The notes under the pieces were generated by a model, which was not told the origin of the DNA, searched no databases, and was given only the letters and a program-made list of their open reading frames with translations. From Lawsonella clevelandensis (GTDB taxonomy: Bacteria > Actinomycetota > Actinomycetes > Mycobacteriales > Mycobacteriaceae): a stretch of DNA of 64,000 nt. The stretch covers positions 1-64,000 of the forward strand of contig NZ_QFOZ01000001.1 of assembly GCF_003241315.1 (NCBI RefSeq). The letters are read 5' to 3'. Shown here in pieces: positions 49,488 to 57,501 of the stretch (positions within the stretch are counted from its first letter, which is position 1; the number at the start of each line of letters is the position of its first letter). The position numbers and the translations under genes were made by a program.

Positions 49488-51014
49488 TTGCCGAGGAGAA
49501 AACATCCCACGTGGGGAAAGAAACAAATAGATAGAGCGGCCTCATGGCAGGAAAATAAGGGGAGTAAACCGCCTCTCGTCTTTCGTATCAAGATGAGTTG
49601 GACTATTGCTTTGCTCTCTGCCGCAATGGTTTTCGTTGCTATCGCCGTTACTTCTTTTGTGGGATACTGGGTTGCTTCTCGGTCTTTACTAAGTAGTGCT
49701 GAACGAACTCTAGAAGATCAAGCTACGGAATTACTTTCTGATCAGGATTTCCTGCACAGTTTGGAAAAATGCGAACTTGAGACTGATATCAGGGTCTCAC
49801 GACTTCGTAATCCTGGGTTGTACTTCATGGTGGTTCATCCGCTTCACAATCAGAAGGGTAGTGAAGAAGGGAATGGATCGTTAGAAGTCCAGCGGGGATC
49901 AGATCATATTTCGCTAGGCCAATCAGACCTTGATGTCATTCATGGAAAAACTACGTATTCGCAGAGGAAAGAGCACAATCGTCTTATCCTCACCACCACA
50001 ACGGGAATCAATGACTGGACTCTCGTCCTAGCTCAGAATCTTTCTTCATTACAGACCATGACAAGCCATATGGCTTCTGTATTCGCCATTATGGCGGGTA
50101 TTGGTACTCTCCTTGCCATGTTGTCTGGATGGGCCGTAGCACGCACTAGTCTTGTGCCGGTGCAGCTCCTCATTGATGGTACGGAGCGTATTGCGCGTAC
50201 CGACGACCTCACCCCACTGCCTGTGTACGGATCTGACGAGCTGGCACGGCTTACCGAGTCCTTCAACGAAATGCTGAAATCTTTGCAGGAGTCTCGGGAA
50301 CGGCAGAGTCAATTAGTAGCCGATGCTGGGCATGAGCTGAAAACTCCACTCACCAGTCTCCGGACTAACATAGAGCTCCTTATGATGGCTTCTAAGAACC
50401 CCTCAGACACCATTACACCTGACGATATTGCCGATCTTGAACACGATGTCATGAGCCAGTTGGAAGAATTAACCAACCTGGTAACCGATTTAGTTGACCT
50501 CGCTCGTGAAGATTCGCAGCATTCCGTTGTAGAGCCTATTGACCTCGGCGAAATACTCGATGGAGTTATTGATCGAGTGCGGCGACGACGCCTGGATATA
50601 AAGTTCACGTTTAATCTTATTGATTGGTATTTAATGGGGGACCAAAGAGGTCTCTCTCGAGCATTTCTTAATGTCCTCGATAATGCTGCTAAGTGGAGTC
50701 CAGAGAACGGCACAGTAACAATGACGATGCAGCAAATTGATGATGATCGAGTTGAGATTACCGTCGACGATGAAGGACCAGGTATTCCAGCTGATGAACG
50801 CGAACTCGTTTTTGAACGTTTCTATAGGTCTGTAGAGTCGCGCGCAATGCCAGGATCTGGTTTGGGTCTTGCAATTGTGAAACAGGTGATGGAATCGCAT
50901 GGGGGAAGTGTGCGGGCTGAAGAATCACCACGTGGTGGTACCCGAATGGTATTGGAGCTCCCCGGCGGACCACAGATAACAAGCAACAATAATGAGGCGA
51001 TGAGAATTTCTTGA
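49488..51014 (+). CDS. mprB: Sensor histidine kinase MprB-like
   Basis: 508 residues from TTG 49488 (AAGGA 6 bases upstream); the next ATG, 32 codons later, would cut into the first helix. Topology: short basic N terminus, helix at about 34-57, an extracellular sensor domain (about 58-190), a second helix near 191-216, HAMP, then HisKA with the phosphorylated His282 in DAGHELKTPLTSL and a HATPase with N box VLDNAAKWSPENG, G1 DEGPGIPADE and G2 GSGLGLAI. It would phosphorylate MprA. The sensor domain senses envelope damage in mycobacteria, where DnaK and PepD modulate it. Confidence 0.93.
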   Translation: MPRRKHPTWGKKQIDRAASWQENKGSKPPLVFRIKMSWTIALLSAAMVFVAIAVTSFVGYWVASRSLLSSAERTLEDQATELLSDQDFLHSLEKCELETDIRVSRLRNPGLYFMVVHPLHNQKGSEEGNGSLEVQRGSDHISLGQSDLDVIHGKTTYSQRKEHNRLILTTTTGINDWTLVLAQNLSSLQTMTSHMASVFAIMAGIGTLLAMLSGWAVARTSLVPVQLLIDGTERIARTDDLTPLPVYGSDELARLTESFNEMLKSLQESRERQSQLVADAGHELKTPLTSLRTNIELLMMASKNPSDTITPDDIADLEHDVMSQLEELTNLVTDLVDLAREDSQHSVVEPIDLGEILDGVIDRVRRRRLDIKFTFNLIDWYLMGDQRGLSRAFLNVLDNAAKWSPENGTVTMTMQQIDDDRVEITVDDEGPGIPADERELVFERFYRSVESRAMPGSGLGLAIVKQVMESHGGSVRAEESPRGGTRMVLELPGGPQITSNNNEAMRIS

Positions 51015-51093
51015 CTTCTCATGATGGTATTTTCACAGTAAGTTTCAAGGTATAAGGATATATTTTTCCAGAAATGCGGTAGATAGTTAGATC

Positions 51094-52284
51094 ATGACTT
51101 ATCCAATGTCTTCTCCCACCCCACAGTTCCAGAAATACCCCATGATGCCACCAGACCCAATGCACAAAAATAAGTCGCGCCTCCCACTAATTATTGTGCT
51201 CTGTGCGGTCATTTCGCTTCTTCTCGGTATCGGCGGAGGAGTACTGGGGGCGCACATGGTGAAGGATAAGGATACGTCATCAGACTATGTGCCAAACGAT
51301 ACAGCGCTTGAAGCACCCACAGATAAAGACGCAAAAGTACCACCTGCCCCACAAGGATCAGTACAAGCAGTAGCAGAGAAAGTTCTTCCCTCCGTCGTCT
51401 CCATACAAGTGGCATATTCAAGCACACAAGGCGCCTCAGGATCTGGCATTATTCTCTCCAGTGACGGCCTCGTCCTGACCAATGCGCATGTTGTGAATAA
51501 TGCCCGTGAGATGGCCGTTGTCACCAACGGCAACCAAATGTATGAGGCTAAACTCGTGGGGATCGATACACTCTCCGATATTGCTGTCGTAAGTGTAAAA
51601 GGCATGCGCGGTATTAGACCTATTGAAATAGGAAATTCCCAAAATCTGGCGGTAGGCCAAGAAGTTGTTGCAGTTGGTGCACCGTTAGGTCTAACAGGGA
51701 CTGTCACATCGGGCATCATATCGGCGCTTAATCGCCCCGTACACACCAGTAGTCAAGGCCCACGCTCTGAGGGACAAGACACCGTCATGAACGCCATACA
51801 AACTGATGCTGCTATTAACCCCGGTAACTCAGGTGGAGCATTAGTGGATATGAACGGAAGACTTATTGGAGTGAACTCTGCCATTGTTTCTCTGGGCGGA
51901 GGAAACCCGTACACAGGTGAAGCAAGCGGCGGCAATATTGGCCTGGGATTCGCCATTCCCGTCAATCAAGCTCGACGTATCGCCTCGGAACTGGTGAAGA
52001 ACGGTAAAGCTAGCCATTCCGTAATTGGTGTACAAGTGAAGCCTTCTACTAACCCCTTGGGATCATTGATTGCTGACGTTACCCCAGGCGGACCCGCTGA
52101 CCGCGCCGGGCTTCGCCAAGGTGAAGTGATTACTAAAGTTGACGGACGTGCCCTTGAGCCTGTTGATGGTTTGGTTGCGTATGTCCGTTCAAAGGCACCT
52201 GGCGATGTTATTAAAGTGACTGTGGAAAAACAGGGCGGCGGTAACACGCGTACAGTGGATATTAAAGTGGGGACTCGCGATTGA
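51094..52284 (+). CDS. pepD: HtrA-like serine protease PepD
   Basis: 396 residues. A short cytoplasmic N terminus, one membrane helix (about 30-53: LPLIIVLCAVISLLLGIGGG), then a trypsin-like protease domain with His132 (TNAHVV), Asp162 (LSDIAVV) and Ser246 (NPGNSGGAL), and a C-terminal PDZ domain (about 300-390: GGPADRAGLRQGEVITKVDG). It degrades or chaperones misfolded proteins outside the membrane and feeds back on MprAB. It is 79 bases downstream of mprB, so possibly has its own promoter. The catalytic triad is complete. Confidence 0.94.
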   Translation: MTYPMSSPTPQFQKYPMMPPDPMHKNKSRLPLIIVLCAVISLLLGIGGGVLGAHMVKDKDTSSDYVPNDTALEAPTDKDAKVPPAPQGSVQAVAEKVLPSVVSIQVAYSSTQGASGSGIILSSDGLVLTNAHVVNNAREMAVVTNGNQMYEAKLVGIDTLSDIAVVSVKGMRGIRPIEIGNSQNLAVGQEVVAVGAPLGLTGTVTSGIISALNRPVHTSSQGPRSEGQDTVMNAIQTDAAINPGNSGGALVDMNGRLIGVNSAIVSLGGGNPYTGEASGGNIGLGFAIPVNQARRIASELVKNGKASHSVIGVQVKPSTNPLGSLIADVTPGGPADRAGLRQGEVITKVDGRALEPVDGLVAYVRSKAPGDVIKVTVEKQGGGNTRTVDIKVGTRD

Positions 52285-52313
52285 TCTGTCGAGCTAGTAA
52301 AGGACAAGAAAAA

Positions 52314-52808
52314 GTGGATGTAAACCCTGGTGATGCTGGTCGCGCGTTAGCAGTCATTACCGCTGATCATACGAATGAAGAATCCCACGCACTGACGGCA
52401 ATTGTCACAGAACTGCTTGAAGAAGACGGATTCTATGTTGATGGTGTCGTTATCGTTCCCAACGACGAAGAACAAATCCGAAAAGCAATTGAAACCGGTG
52501 TTGTAGGCGGTGTGGATCTTCTTCTTACCATAGGAGGAGTTGGATTAAGTCCACGTCACCATACCCCAGAAGCGACATTGCCTCTTATCGACAGAGCACT
52601 ACCTGGTATTGCGGAAGCATTGCGTTCTTCTGGACAATCTGCAGGTGCGCAAGATGCTTGCGTATCGCGTGGCATTGTGGGCATTTCAGGTTCCACGCTA
52701 GTGGCTAACCTTTCCAACTCCAGGGCTGCTGTTCGTGATGGGATGGCTACACTGCTGCCTCTTGCTCGTTATGTTATTAATGAGCTCTCTTCCCTGGATA
52801 TTTACTAA
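52314..52808 (+). CDS. MogA/MoaB-like molybdopterin-binding protein
   Basis: 164 residues from GTG 52314, set by AAAGGA 9 bases upstream; an in-frame TTG at 52281 would overlap the pepD stop. The MoCF-biosynthesis fold is shown by LAVITADHTNEESHALT, DLLLTIGGVGLSPRHHTPEAT (the TGGTG-like loop is GGVG here) and GISGSTLVANLSNSRAAVRDG. It corresponds to MoaB2 (Rv0984), downstream of pepD in mycobacteria. It may adenylate molybdopterin, or have a different role, since no other Moco genes except the Glp/MoeA homologue occur in the window. Confidence 0.88.
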   Translation: MDVNPGDAGRALAVITADHTNEESHALTAIVTELLEEDGFYVDGVVIVPNDEEQIRKAIETGVVGGVDLLLTIGGVGLSPRHHTPEATLPLIDRALPGIAEALRSSGQSAGAQDACVSRGIVGISGSTLVANLSNSRAAVRDGMATLLPLARYVINELSSLDIY

Positions 52809-53068
52809 TGTCGGATAAGGCAGAATCGTCTCCCCAACGGCAGGTGAACCGTTGTTCTTCTGGAATATCCACTATGGGAACTAAGGGATCTAGGAGAGCT
52901 AGAGGAACTAAAGGACGTAGTTCCCGGCCGACACTTGACCAGATTTTCGGTGAGTCTCTTTCTTCCCTTAGTAGAGACGAATGTGGTGACCGGGCAGAAG
53001 GACAAGCAGAACGCCAACAATGGGAAAGTTGGCTGCGTAACCAGAAACCCCCGCATTACAGTGCGTAG
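52808..53068 (+). CDS. Small conserved actinobacterial protein
   Basis: 86 residues, starting on the last base of the upstream stop (TAATG), so translation is coupled to the moaB-like gene. The N-terminal half is basic and Ser/Gly/Arg-rich; the C-terminal half has LDQIFGESLSSLSRDECGD and ends WESWLRNQKPPHY, a pattern I recognise in small unnamed proteins of this neighbourhood in corynebacteria and mycobacteria. No membrane helix or known domain. The function is unknown. Confidence 0.68.
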   Translation: MSDKAESSPQRQVNRCSSGISTMGTKGSRRARGTKGRSSRPTLDQIFGESLSSLSRDECGDRAEGQAERQQWESWLRNQKPPHYSA

Positions 53069-53096
53069 GCCGCACTGTACAACAGAGAATCGTGAG

Positions 53097-53657
53097 TTAG
53101 TGCAGTAAAAGAGTAACTACTGCGTCATCATCGAGGCGTGCTAACTCATAAGCATCATTTTCAGGAAGCGCCACAATAGTAGTAGCGGTACGGTTTATCG
53201 TTTGCCCTGCGTGTGCATTATTTTCTTGGATAATAGCATCGTGGCAGAGGACCCAGTTCCGCTCCTTACTTGTGACAACAACATCGACGTGTTGTCCGGG
53301 CTGCCAGACATTTGTTCCATTAGTGGGAACTTCCAATGCCCTCCATCTCCGGGGAAGGTGCGGGCTGCTAAGACGTGCTGAGGTGAGAAGTTCACCATCG
53401 TCAGCATCGCCAATGAGATGTTTGCCAATGACGTGGTTTTCCTGCGTAATAGCATGGTTTGGTAGTAGTGAGTGGGGAACAGATACCCATTCAACGTCAC
53501 TGGCAGTAATTTCATCTCCACTATTCATAGCGTGGTTGAGGCGTGCTACATGCACAGCAGAGGAATTATGCGCAGATAACCCTACAACAAGGATGCTAAA
53601 GACTGCTACGGCACAGGAGTATGCTTCGCGTCTTGTTCTAATGCTGGTATGAAACAC
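53097..53657 (-). CDS. SAF-domain secreted or membrane-anchored protein
   Basis: 186 residues from GTG 53657. One hydrophobic segment (about 13-30: YSCAVAVFSILVVGLSA) precedes a SAF domain (about 40-100) with MNSGDEITASDVEWVSVP, HVIGKHLIGDADDGELLTSARL, as in CpaB/FlgA-like chaperones. The rest is beta-rich with PGQHVDVVVTS. Proteins of this type follow the cyclo-ligase and FmdB genes in corynebacteria; the function is unknown. No ribosome site precedes the GTG; the start lies 52 bases inside the Tyr-rich upstream gene, so expression may depend on coupling to that gene. Confidence 0.75.
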   Translation of the reverse strand: MFHTSIRTRREAYSCAVAVFSILVVGLSAHNSSAVHVARLNHAMNSGDEITASDVEWVSVPHSLLPNHAITQENHVIGKHLIGDADDGELLTSARLSSPHLPRRWRALEVPTNGTNVWQPGQHVDVVVTSKERNWVLCHDAIIQENNAHAGQTINRTATTIVALPENDAYELARLDDDAVVTLLLH

Positions 53658-53890
53658 TCATAGTCATATTCGTATGTGGGTTGTTGGACGTAATCGTCGT
53701 AGTCAGCGTATTCGTCATACTGTTCGTACTGGTCGTAGTGACTGTACTGGTTGTAGTGAGCTGGGGGAGTAGTGCTAGTGATAGTGTCCGTAGGGACAGT
53801 GGTTTGTGTGGTTTGTGTGGTTTGCGGAATGGTCTGGATGAAAGGGAGTGGAGTAGTATCTTCGCTTCTAGTAGTGGACTCTTCCGGCAT
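53606..53890 (-). CDS. Tyr-rich low-complexity small protein
   Basis: 94 residues, with GAGG 6 bases before the ATG, which argues that it is expressed. The N-terminal half is Thr/Pro/Gln-rich (QTTQTTQTTVPTDT); the C-terminal half is a run of Tyr with Asp, Gln and Glu (YNQYSHYDQYEQYDEYADYD), giving about fourteen Tyr in forty residues. It is acidic, with no signal peptide or membrane helix. It overlaps the SAF gene start by 52 bases in another frame. I know no family. It could instead be an unfolded leader whose translation controls SAF expression. Confidence 0.5.
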   Translation of the reverse strand: MPEESTTRSEDTTPLPFIQTIPQTTQTTQTTVPTDTITSTTPPAHYNQYSHYDQYEQYDEYADYDDYVQQPTYEYDYECFIPALEQDAKHTPVP

Positions 53891-54098
53891 AAGACCTCAC
53901 CCTTTACGGACCGTCAACTGAAATACTCAGCTGATAGCTGGCGCATAATAGCCATCTCAGGACAAACAATTTGACTGCTTGTACAGTAGCTGTAGTGAGA
54001 GCTCCACTTACGAGTGAGTGTGCGCGCTAATACGGGTTATTCACAATGACCGTACTTGTGGAAACATGCCGTTATAACAGTAACTGCGCTACGAAAAA

Positions 54099-54293
54099 TT
54101 ACTTCTTACCAGTATTCGAGCGGGAATCAGTGCGGTAGAAACCGCTTCCTTTAAATGTCACTCCAACTGACCCGTATACTTTCTTCAAAGTACCGCCGCA
54201 CTTGGGGCATACAGTGAGGGCATCATCACTGAAACTTTGGTAGATGTCGAAAGAGTATCCGCAATCTTTGCAGGTATACGAGTAGGTGGGCAT
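54099..54293 (-). CDS. FmdB-family zinc-ribbon protein
   Basis: 64 residues. MPTYSYTCKDCGYSFDIYQS followed by CPKCGGTLKKVYGSVGVTFKGSGFY, the classic FmdB_N regulatory zinc ribbon with two CxxC pairs. Function is unproven; it was named for a putative formamidase regulator. It lies 8 bases downstream of the formyl-THF cyclo-ligase gene and is surely in its operon, the arrangement Rv0991c-Rv0992c of M. tuberculosis. Confidence 0.92.
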   Translation of the reverse strand: MPTYSYTCKDCGYSFDIYQSFSDDALTVCPKCGGTLKKVYGSVGVTFKGSGFYRTDSRSNTGKK

Positions 54294-54301
54294 GGTGTTA
54301 A

Positions 54302-54946
54302 TTATGCGCTAGGTTGGGCACAATTGTGCAATTCGGTAGGTGTGACAACCCAGTCCATGCGAACATCATGGGATTCCGTGGGAACAATATCAACGAGTTC
54401 TGAACTGTAGACAATGGCGGCTAGCACGGGTGCGGCAGCAAGATTCCCTGCGGCTACAGCAGTATGAATATCGGCAAGTGCGCGGTCGTAGTATCCGGCA
54501 CCTTTGCCCATGCGGCTGCCATCTCTACCAACGCTAATGGCGGGCAGGAGAATGAGGTCCACGCCGGGCGGTGTGGTGAGAAGATGCGGAATGCATGTGC
54601 GTGGCTGGGGAATATGAAAACGCCCCTCCTCTAGTTCCCCCCATTCTGTGAAAAGCCCCCAGGTAAGCCGTCCGTGGTCCTCACTGCGGGGAAGGAATAA
54701 GGCGGTGCAGTGTGCCGCGAGGGTGTCCAACCATGCGCGGTTGCCAGGTTCATTGCCGACAGGAATGTAAGCACAGATGCGTTGTGCATGAGTTTGTTGG
54801 ACAAGAGAGCAACAATGTTGCGTGAGGGAAGCGTTAATAAAAACACGCTCATCAGGTGACCATTGACCGTACTGAGCAGCGCGGGAGGCACGTGCAGTGT
54901 CGCGGAACTCAGTTTTTAGCACAGCTTTCGGCATAGGTTTTGACAC
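54302..54946 (-). CDS. 5-formyltetrahydrofolate cyclo-ligase
   Basis: 214 residues from GTG 54946, set by GAGAGG 8 bases upstream; the frame opens 16 codons earlier without a ribosome site. It converts 5-formyl-THF to 5,10-methenyl-THF with ATP. The ATP/phosphate-binding loop is SVGRDGSRMGKGAGYYDRAL, preceded by LILLPAISV; the N-terminal part has CAYIPVGNEP and WGLFTEWGELEEG. It is divergent from galU, as in mycobacteria (Rv0992c/Rv0993). It supports the folate pool used by ThyA, PurN and PurH. Confidence 0.9.
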   Translation of the reverse strand: MSKPMPKAVLKTEFRDTARASRAAQYGQWSPDERVFINASLTQHCCSLVQQTHAQRICAYIPVGNEPGNRAWLDTLAAHCTALFLPRSEDHGRLTWGLFTEWGELEEGRFHIPQPRTCIPHLLTTPPGVDLILLPAISVGRDGSRMGKGAGYYDRALADIHTAVAAGNLAAAPVLAAIVYSSELVDIVPTESHDVRMDWVVTPTELHNCAQPSA

Positions 54947-55056
54947 AGCACTATCCTCTCTACCGTTCTCAAAACTGTATCTTATTTTCTGCACATGGCT
55001 GAGTAAATATCAGTGTTTTTTCAGTTCTTTACCCGTTATGCCACTAGGCTATAGCT

Positions 55057-55992
55057 ATGTCTAATAATGAAACGCGCGGTGGTGTGTTCTCCACGGCTGT
55101 TATCCCCGCTGCTGGTTTGGGTACCCGATTCCTTCCAGTGACGAAAACAGTGCCGAAAGAACTACTTCCGGTCGTCTCCACGCCCAGTATCGAACTCATT
55201 GCGGAAGAGGCTTCCGATGCTGGTGCTGATCGTCTTGTCATCATTACATCTGACCGCAAAACGGGTGTGATGACCTACTTCAACACTGATCCCATGCTTG
55301 AGGATGAGCTGAAGAAGAAGGGGAAGTATGTCATGCTGCACAAGGTGCGGCGTGCCCCCGGTCTTATTCGTGTGGAGTCTGCTCTGCAGGAGAAACCACT
55401 GGGTTTAGGTCACGCTGTTAGCCTTGCGGAGCATCATTTACATGATGACGAAGACTGCATTGCCGTTTTACTCCCGGACGATCTTGTAACGCCCACTGGC
55501 GTATTGGAGAAAATGGCTAAAGTGCGAGAGCGTTTCGGCGGAACTGTCCTGTGCGCCTATGAAGTTCCCGGCGATGACATTTCCAGTTATGGCGTATTTG
55601 ATGTTGAACCTACCGGTATTGAATCCGATGAGGGATCTGTCATGCGCGTTAAAGGGATGGTGGAAAAGCCGGATCCCAAGGATGCTCCGTCTCACTATGC
55701 GGCAGTTGGTCGCTACATTCTTGATCGTTCTATTTTTACCGCATTGCGAGAAATTACCCCCGGTGCCGGCGGGGAATTACAACTGACTGACGCTATTGCA
55801 AAGTGCGCGGTTGAAGGAATTCCTACCCATGTTGTAGTGCACCGCGGTACACGGCACGATTTAGGTAATCCAGGCGGTTATATTCGCGCCTCTGTAGATT
55901 TTGCGTTACGCGATGAAAACTACGGCCCAGAGTTGCGCGAATGGCTCGAGCAGCGTCTACAGGACAATTCGGATAATCCGGACAGCGTTTAA
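55057..55992 (+). CDS. galU: UTP-glucose-1-phosphate uridylyltransferase
   Basis: 311 residues. It makes UDP-glucose from UTP and glucose 1-phosphate, feeding trehalose, glycogen and cell-wall polysaccharides. Motifs: nucleotide-binding VIPAAGLGTRFLPVTKTVPKE, VSTPSIELIAEEA, GLGHAVSLAEHH, LLPDDLV (metal Asp), VEKPDPKDAPSHYAAVGRYIL, and GELQLTDAIAK. Length is normal. Glp follows 54 bases later on the same strand. Confidence 0.97.
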   Translation: MSNNETRGGVFSTAVIPAAGLGTRFLPVTKTVPKELLPVVSTPSIELIAEEASDAGADRLVIITSDRKTGVMTYFNTDPMLEDELKKKGKYVMLHKVRRAPGLIRVESALQEKPLGLGHAVSLAEHHLHDDEDCIAVLLPDDLVTPTGVLEKMAKVRERFGGTVLCAYEVPGDDISSYGVFDVEPTGIESDEGSVMRVKGMVEKPDPKDAPSHYAAVGRYILDRSIFTALREITPGAGGELQLTDAIAKCAVEGIPTHVVVHRGTRHDLGNPGGYIRASVDFALRDENYGPELREWLEQRLQDNSDNPDSV

Positions 55993-56046
55993 TTGCACTA
56001 CTACTGTCTTACTGCTACTGCCACATAGATTTTTGAGAGGACACGA

Positions 56047-57297
56047 ATGCGTTCTGTAGAGGAACAGCAAGCCCTAGTTACTGCATCCGCAGTTGCCCCC
56101 AATCCAGTCCGCGTGGCTATTCAAGACTCCCTGGGGTTGATGTGTGCAGAAGAAGTAGAAACAACAATGCCGCTACCCGGCTTCGACCAAGCCGCAATTG
56201 ATGGTTTCGCTGTTCGTGCCGTCGACGTGAAAAATGCTCCTACAACAAGTGACCCATCACAAGACGGAGTTGTTCTTCCCGTCGTAGGAGATGTGACGGC
56301 AGGATCCCGAATGCACACACGCCTGCAACCCGACCAAACAGTGCGTGTTTTCACCGGTGCTGCTATGCCAGCTCTCGCCGATGCAGTGGTACCACTGGCA
56401 TGGACAGACAATGGGGAAACCAGAGTCACTATCAATAGGCGAGTAAATCCAGGAGACTTCGTCCGTAAAGTAGGTGACGATGTAACCCCCGGAGATATTG
56501 CTGTGCGCGCTGGGACCATTGTGGGACCAGCACAGGTCGGTTTGCTGGCCGCAGTAGGGCGGGATAAAGTTCTCGTTCACCCACGTCCCCGCGTGTCTAT
56601 TATCAGCGTCGGTAATGAACTAGTGGACTTGGATCGCATACCAGGGCAGGGGCAAGTCTACGACGTTGCCTCCTATGCGCTGACCGCGGCAGCATTGGAG
56701 GCAGGCGCGGAGGTACACCGTGTTGGAATTGTGTCAACAGAACCACGCGCTTTTCGAGAGTTAGTGGAAACACAACTATTACGCTCTGAAATTGTTGTTA
56801 TCGCTGGAGCAGTAGGCGGTATTGCATCGGAGCATGTCCGCAATGTACTAGCGGACTTAGGCGAAGTTGAAGTGGAGCGGGTAGCCATGCATCCCGGTTC
56901 CGTACAAGGGTTTGGTCTGCTAGGTGCAGACCAAATCCCCACATTCCTCGTCCCCTCCAATGCAGTATCGGCACTGTTGGTGTTTGAACTTATGGTGCGT
57001 CCCATGATTCGTATCGCTTTGGGTAAACGCCACCCCATGCGCAGAATTATTCGTGCCCGCACTATCATTCCTGTTACCTCGATGAAGGGGCGTGCCGGAT
57101 ATCTGTGTGCTCAATTAATGCGTGATGAAGCAACAGGAGAGTACCTGGTACAAGCATTGGCAGGTGCTAATCCGTCAACATCGCATTTGTTGGCATCCCT
57201 TTCAGAAGCAAATGCGCTGATTGTTGTTCCTCCAGATGTTACGGAGATACGAACCGGAGAAGAAGTAGATGTGATGTTCCTAGCGCAGCGTCGCTAG
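56047..57297 (+). CDS. glp: Gephyrin-like MoeA homologue Glp
   Basis: 416 residues, with GAGAGG 6 bases before the ATG. It has the four-domain MoeA/gephyrin fold: PLPGFDQAAIDGFAVRAVDV, GAAMPALADAVVP, VGDDVTPGDIAVRAGT, then the MogA-like domain RVSIISVGNELVDL ... IVVIAGAVGGIASEHVRNVL, and a C-terminal beta domain. In active MoeA the latter loop is usually TGGVSVGDYD; here it is AGAVGGIASEH, losing the Ser and Asp. In Corynebacterium glutamicum a repurposed MoeA, Glp, binds FtsZ and the membrane receptor GlpR at the septum. The adjacent gene is a GlpR candidate, so a division role is likely. Confidence 0.85.
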   Translation: MRSVEEQQALVTASAVAPNPVRVAIQDSLGLMCAEEVETTMPLPGFDQAAIDGFAVRAVDVKNAPTTSDPSQDGVVLPVVGDVTAGSRMHTRLQPDQTVRVFTGAAMPALADAVVPLAWTDNGETRVTINRRVNPGDFVRKVGDDVTPGDIAVRAGTIVGPAQVGLLAAVGRDKVLVHPRPRVSIISVGNELVDLDRIPGQGQVYDVASYALTAAALEAGAEVHRVGIVSTEPRAFRELVETQLLRSEIVVIAGAVGGIASEHVRNVLADLGEVEVERVAMHPGSVQGFGLLGADQIPTFLVPSNAVSALLVFELMVRPMIRIALGKRHPMRRIIRARTIIPVTSMKGRAGYLCAQLMRDEATGEYLVQALAGANPSTSHLLASLSEANALIVVPPDVTEIRTGEEVDVMFLAQRR

Positions 57298-57501
57298 AAC
57301 ATACGCCGCCTGCCGCTAATAGCGGGAATTACGGTGAATCACGGCGTTAATGATGGGTTTTTCGGTGTGTCATAAATGAAACCCCATAAATGCTGGTTAA
57401 CCTAGAAATACAGTGAATTATTCGGGGGAGTCCTGAATTTAATTCCAGTATGTTCCACTATGCCGTAGTGGCATAACGCAGGCGGAGTAGGTGACTAAAC
57501 A

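Noticed and set aside
53672..53770. Short repeats around GTACTGGTCGTAGTG as a CRISPR-like array
   Set aside because: The repeats are irregular, a few bases long, and explained by Tyr/Asp/Gln codons on the minus strand.
53097..53890. Frameshifted single gene joining the Tyr-rich ORF and the SAF gene
   Set aside because: The SAF protein has a complete membrane segment and domain on its own, and the Tyr-rich ORF has its own ribosome site, so a broken fusion is not needed to explain the overlap.
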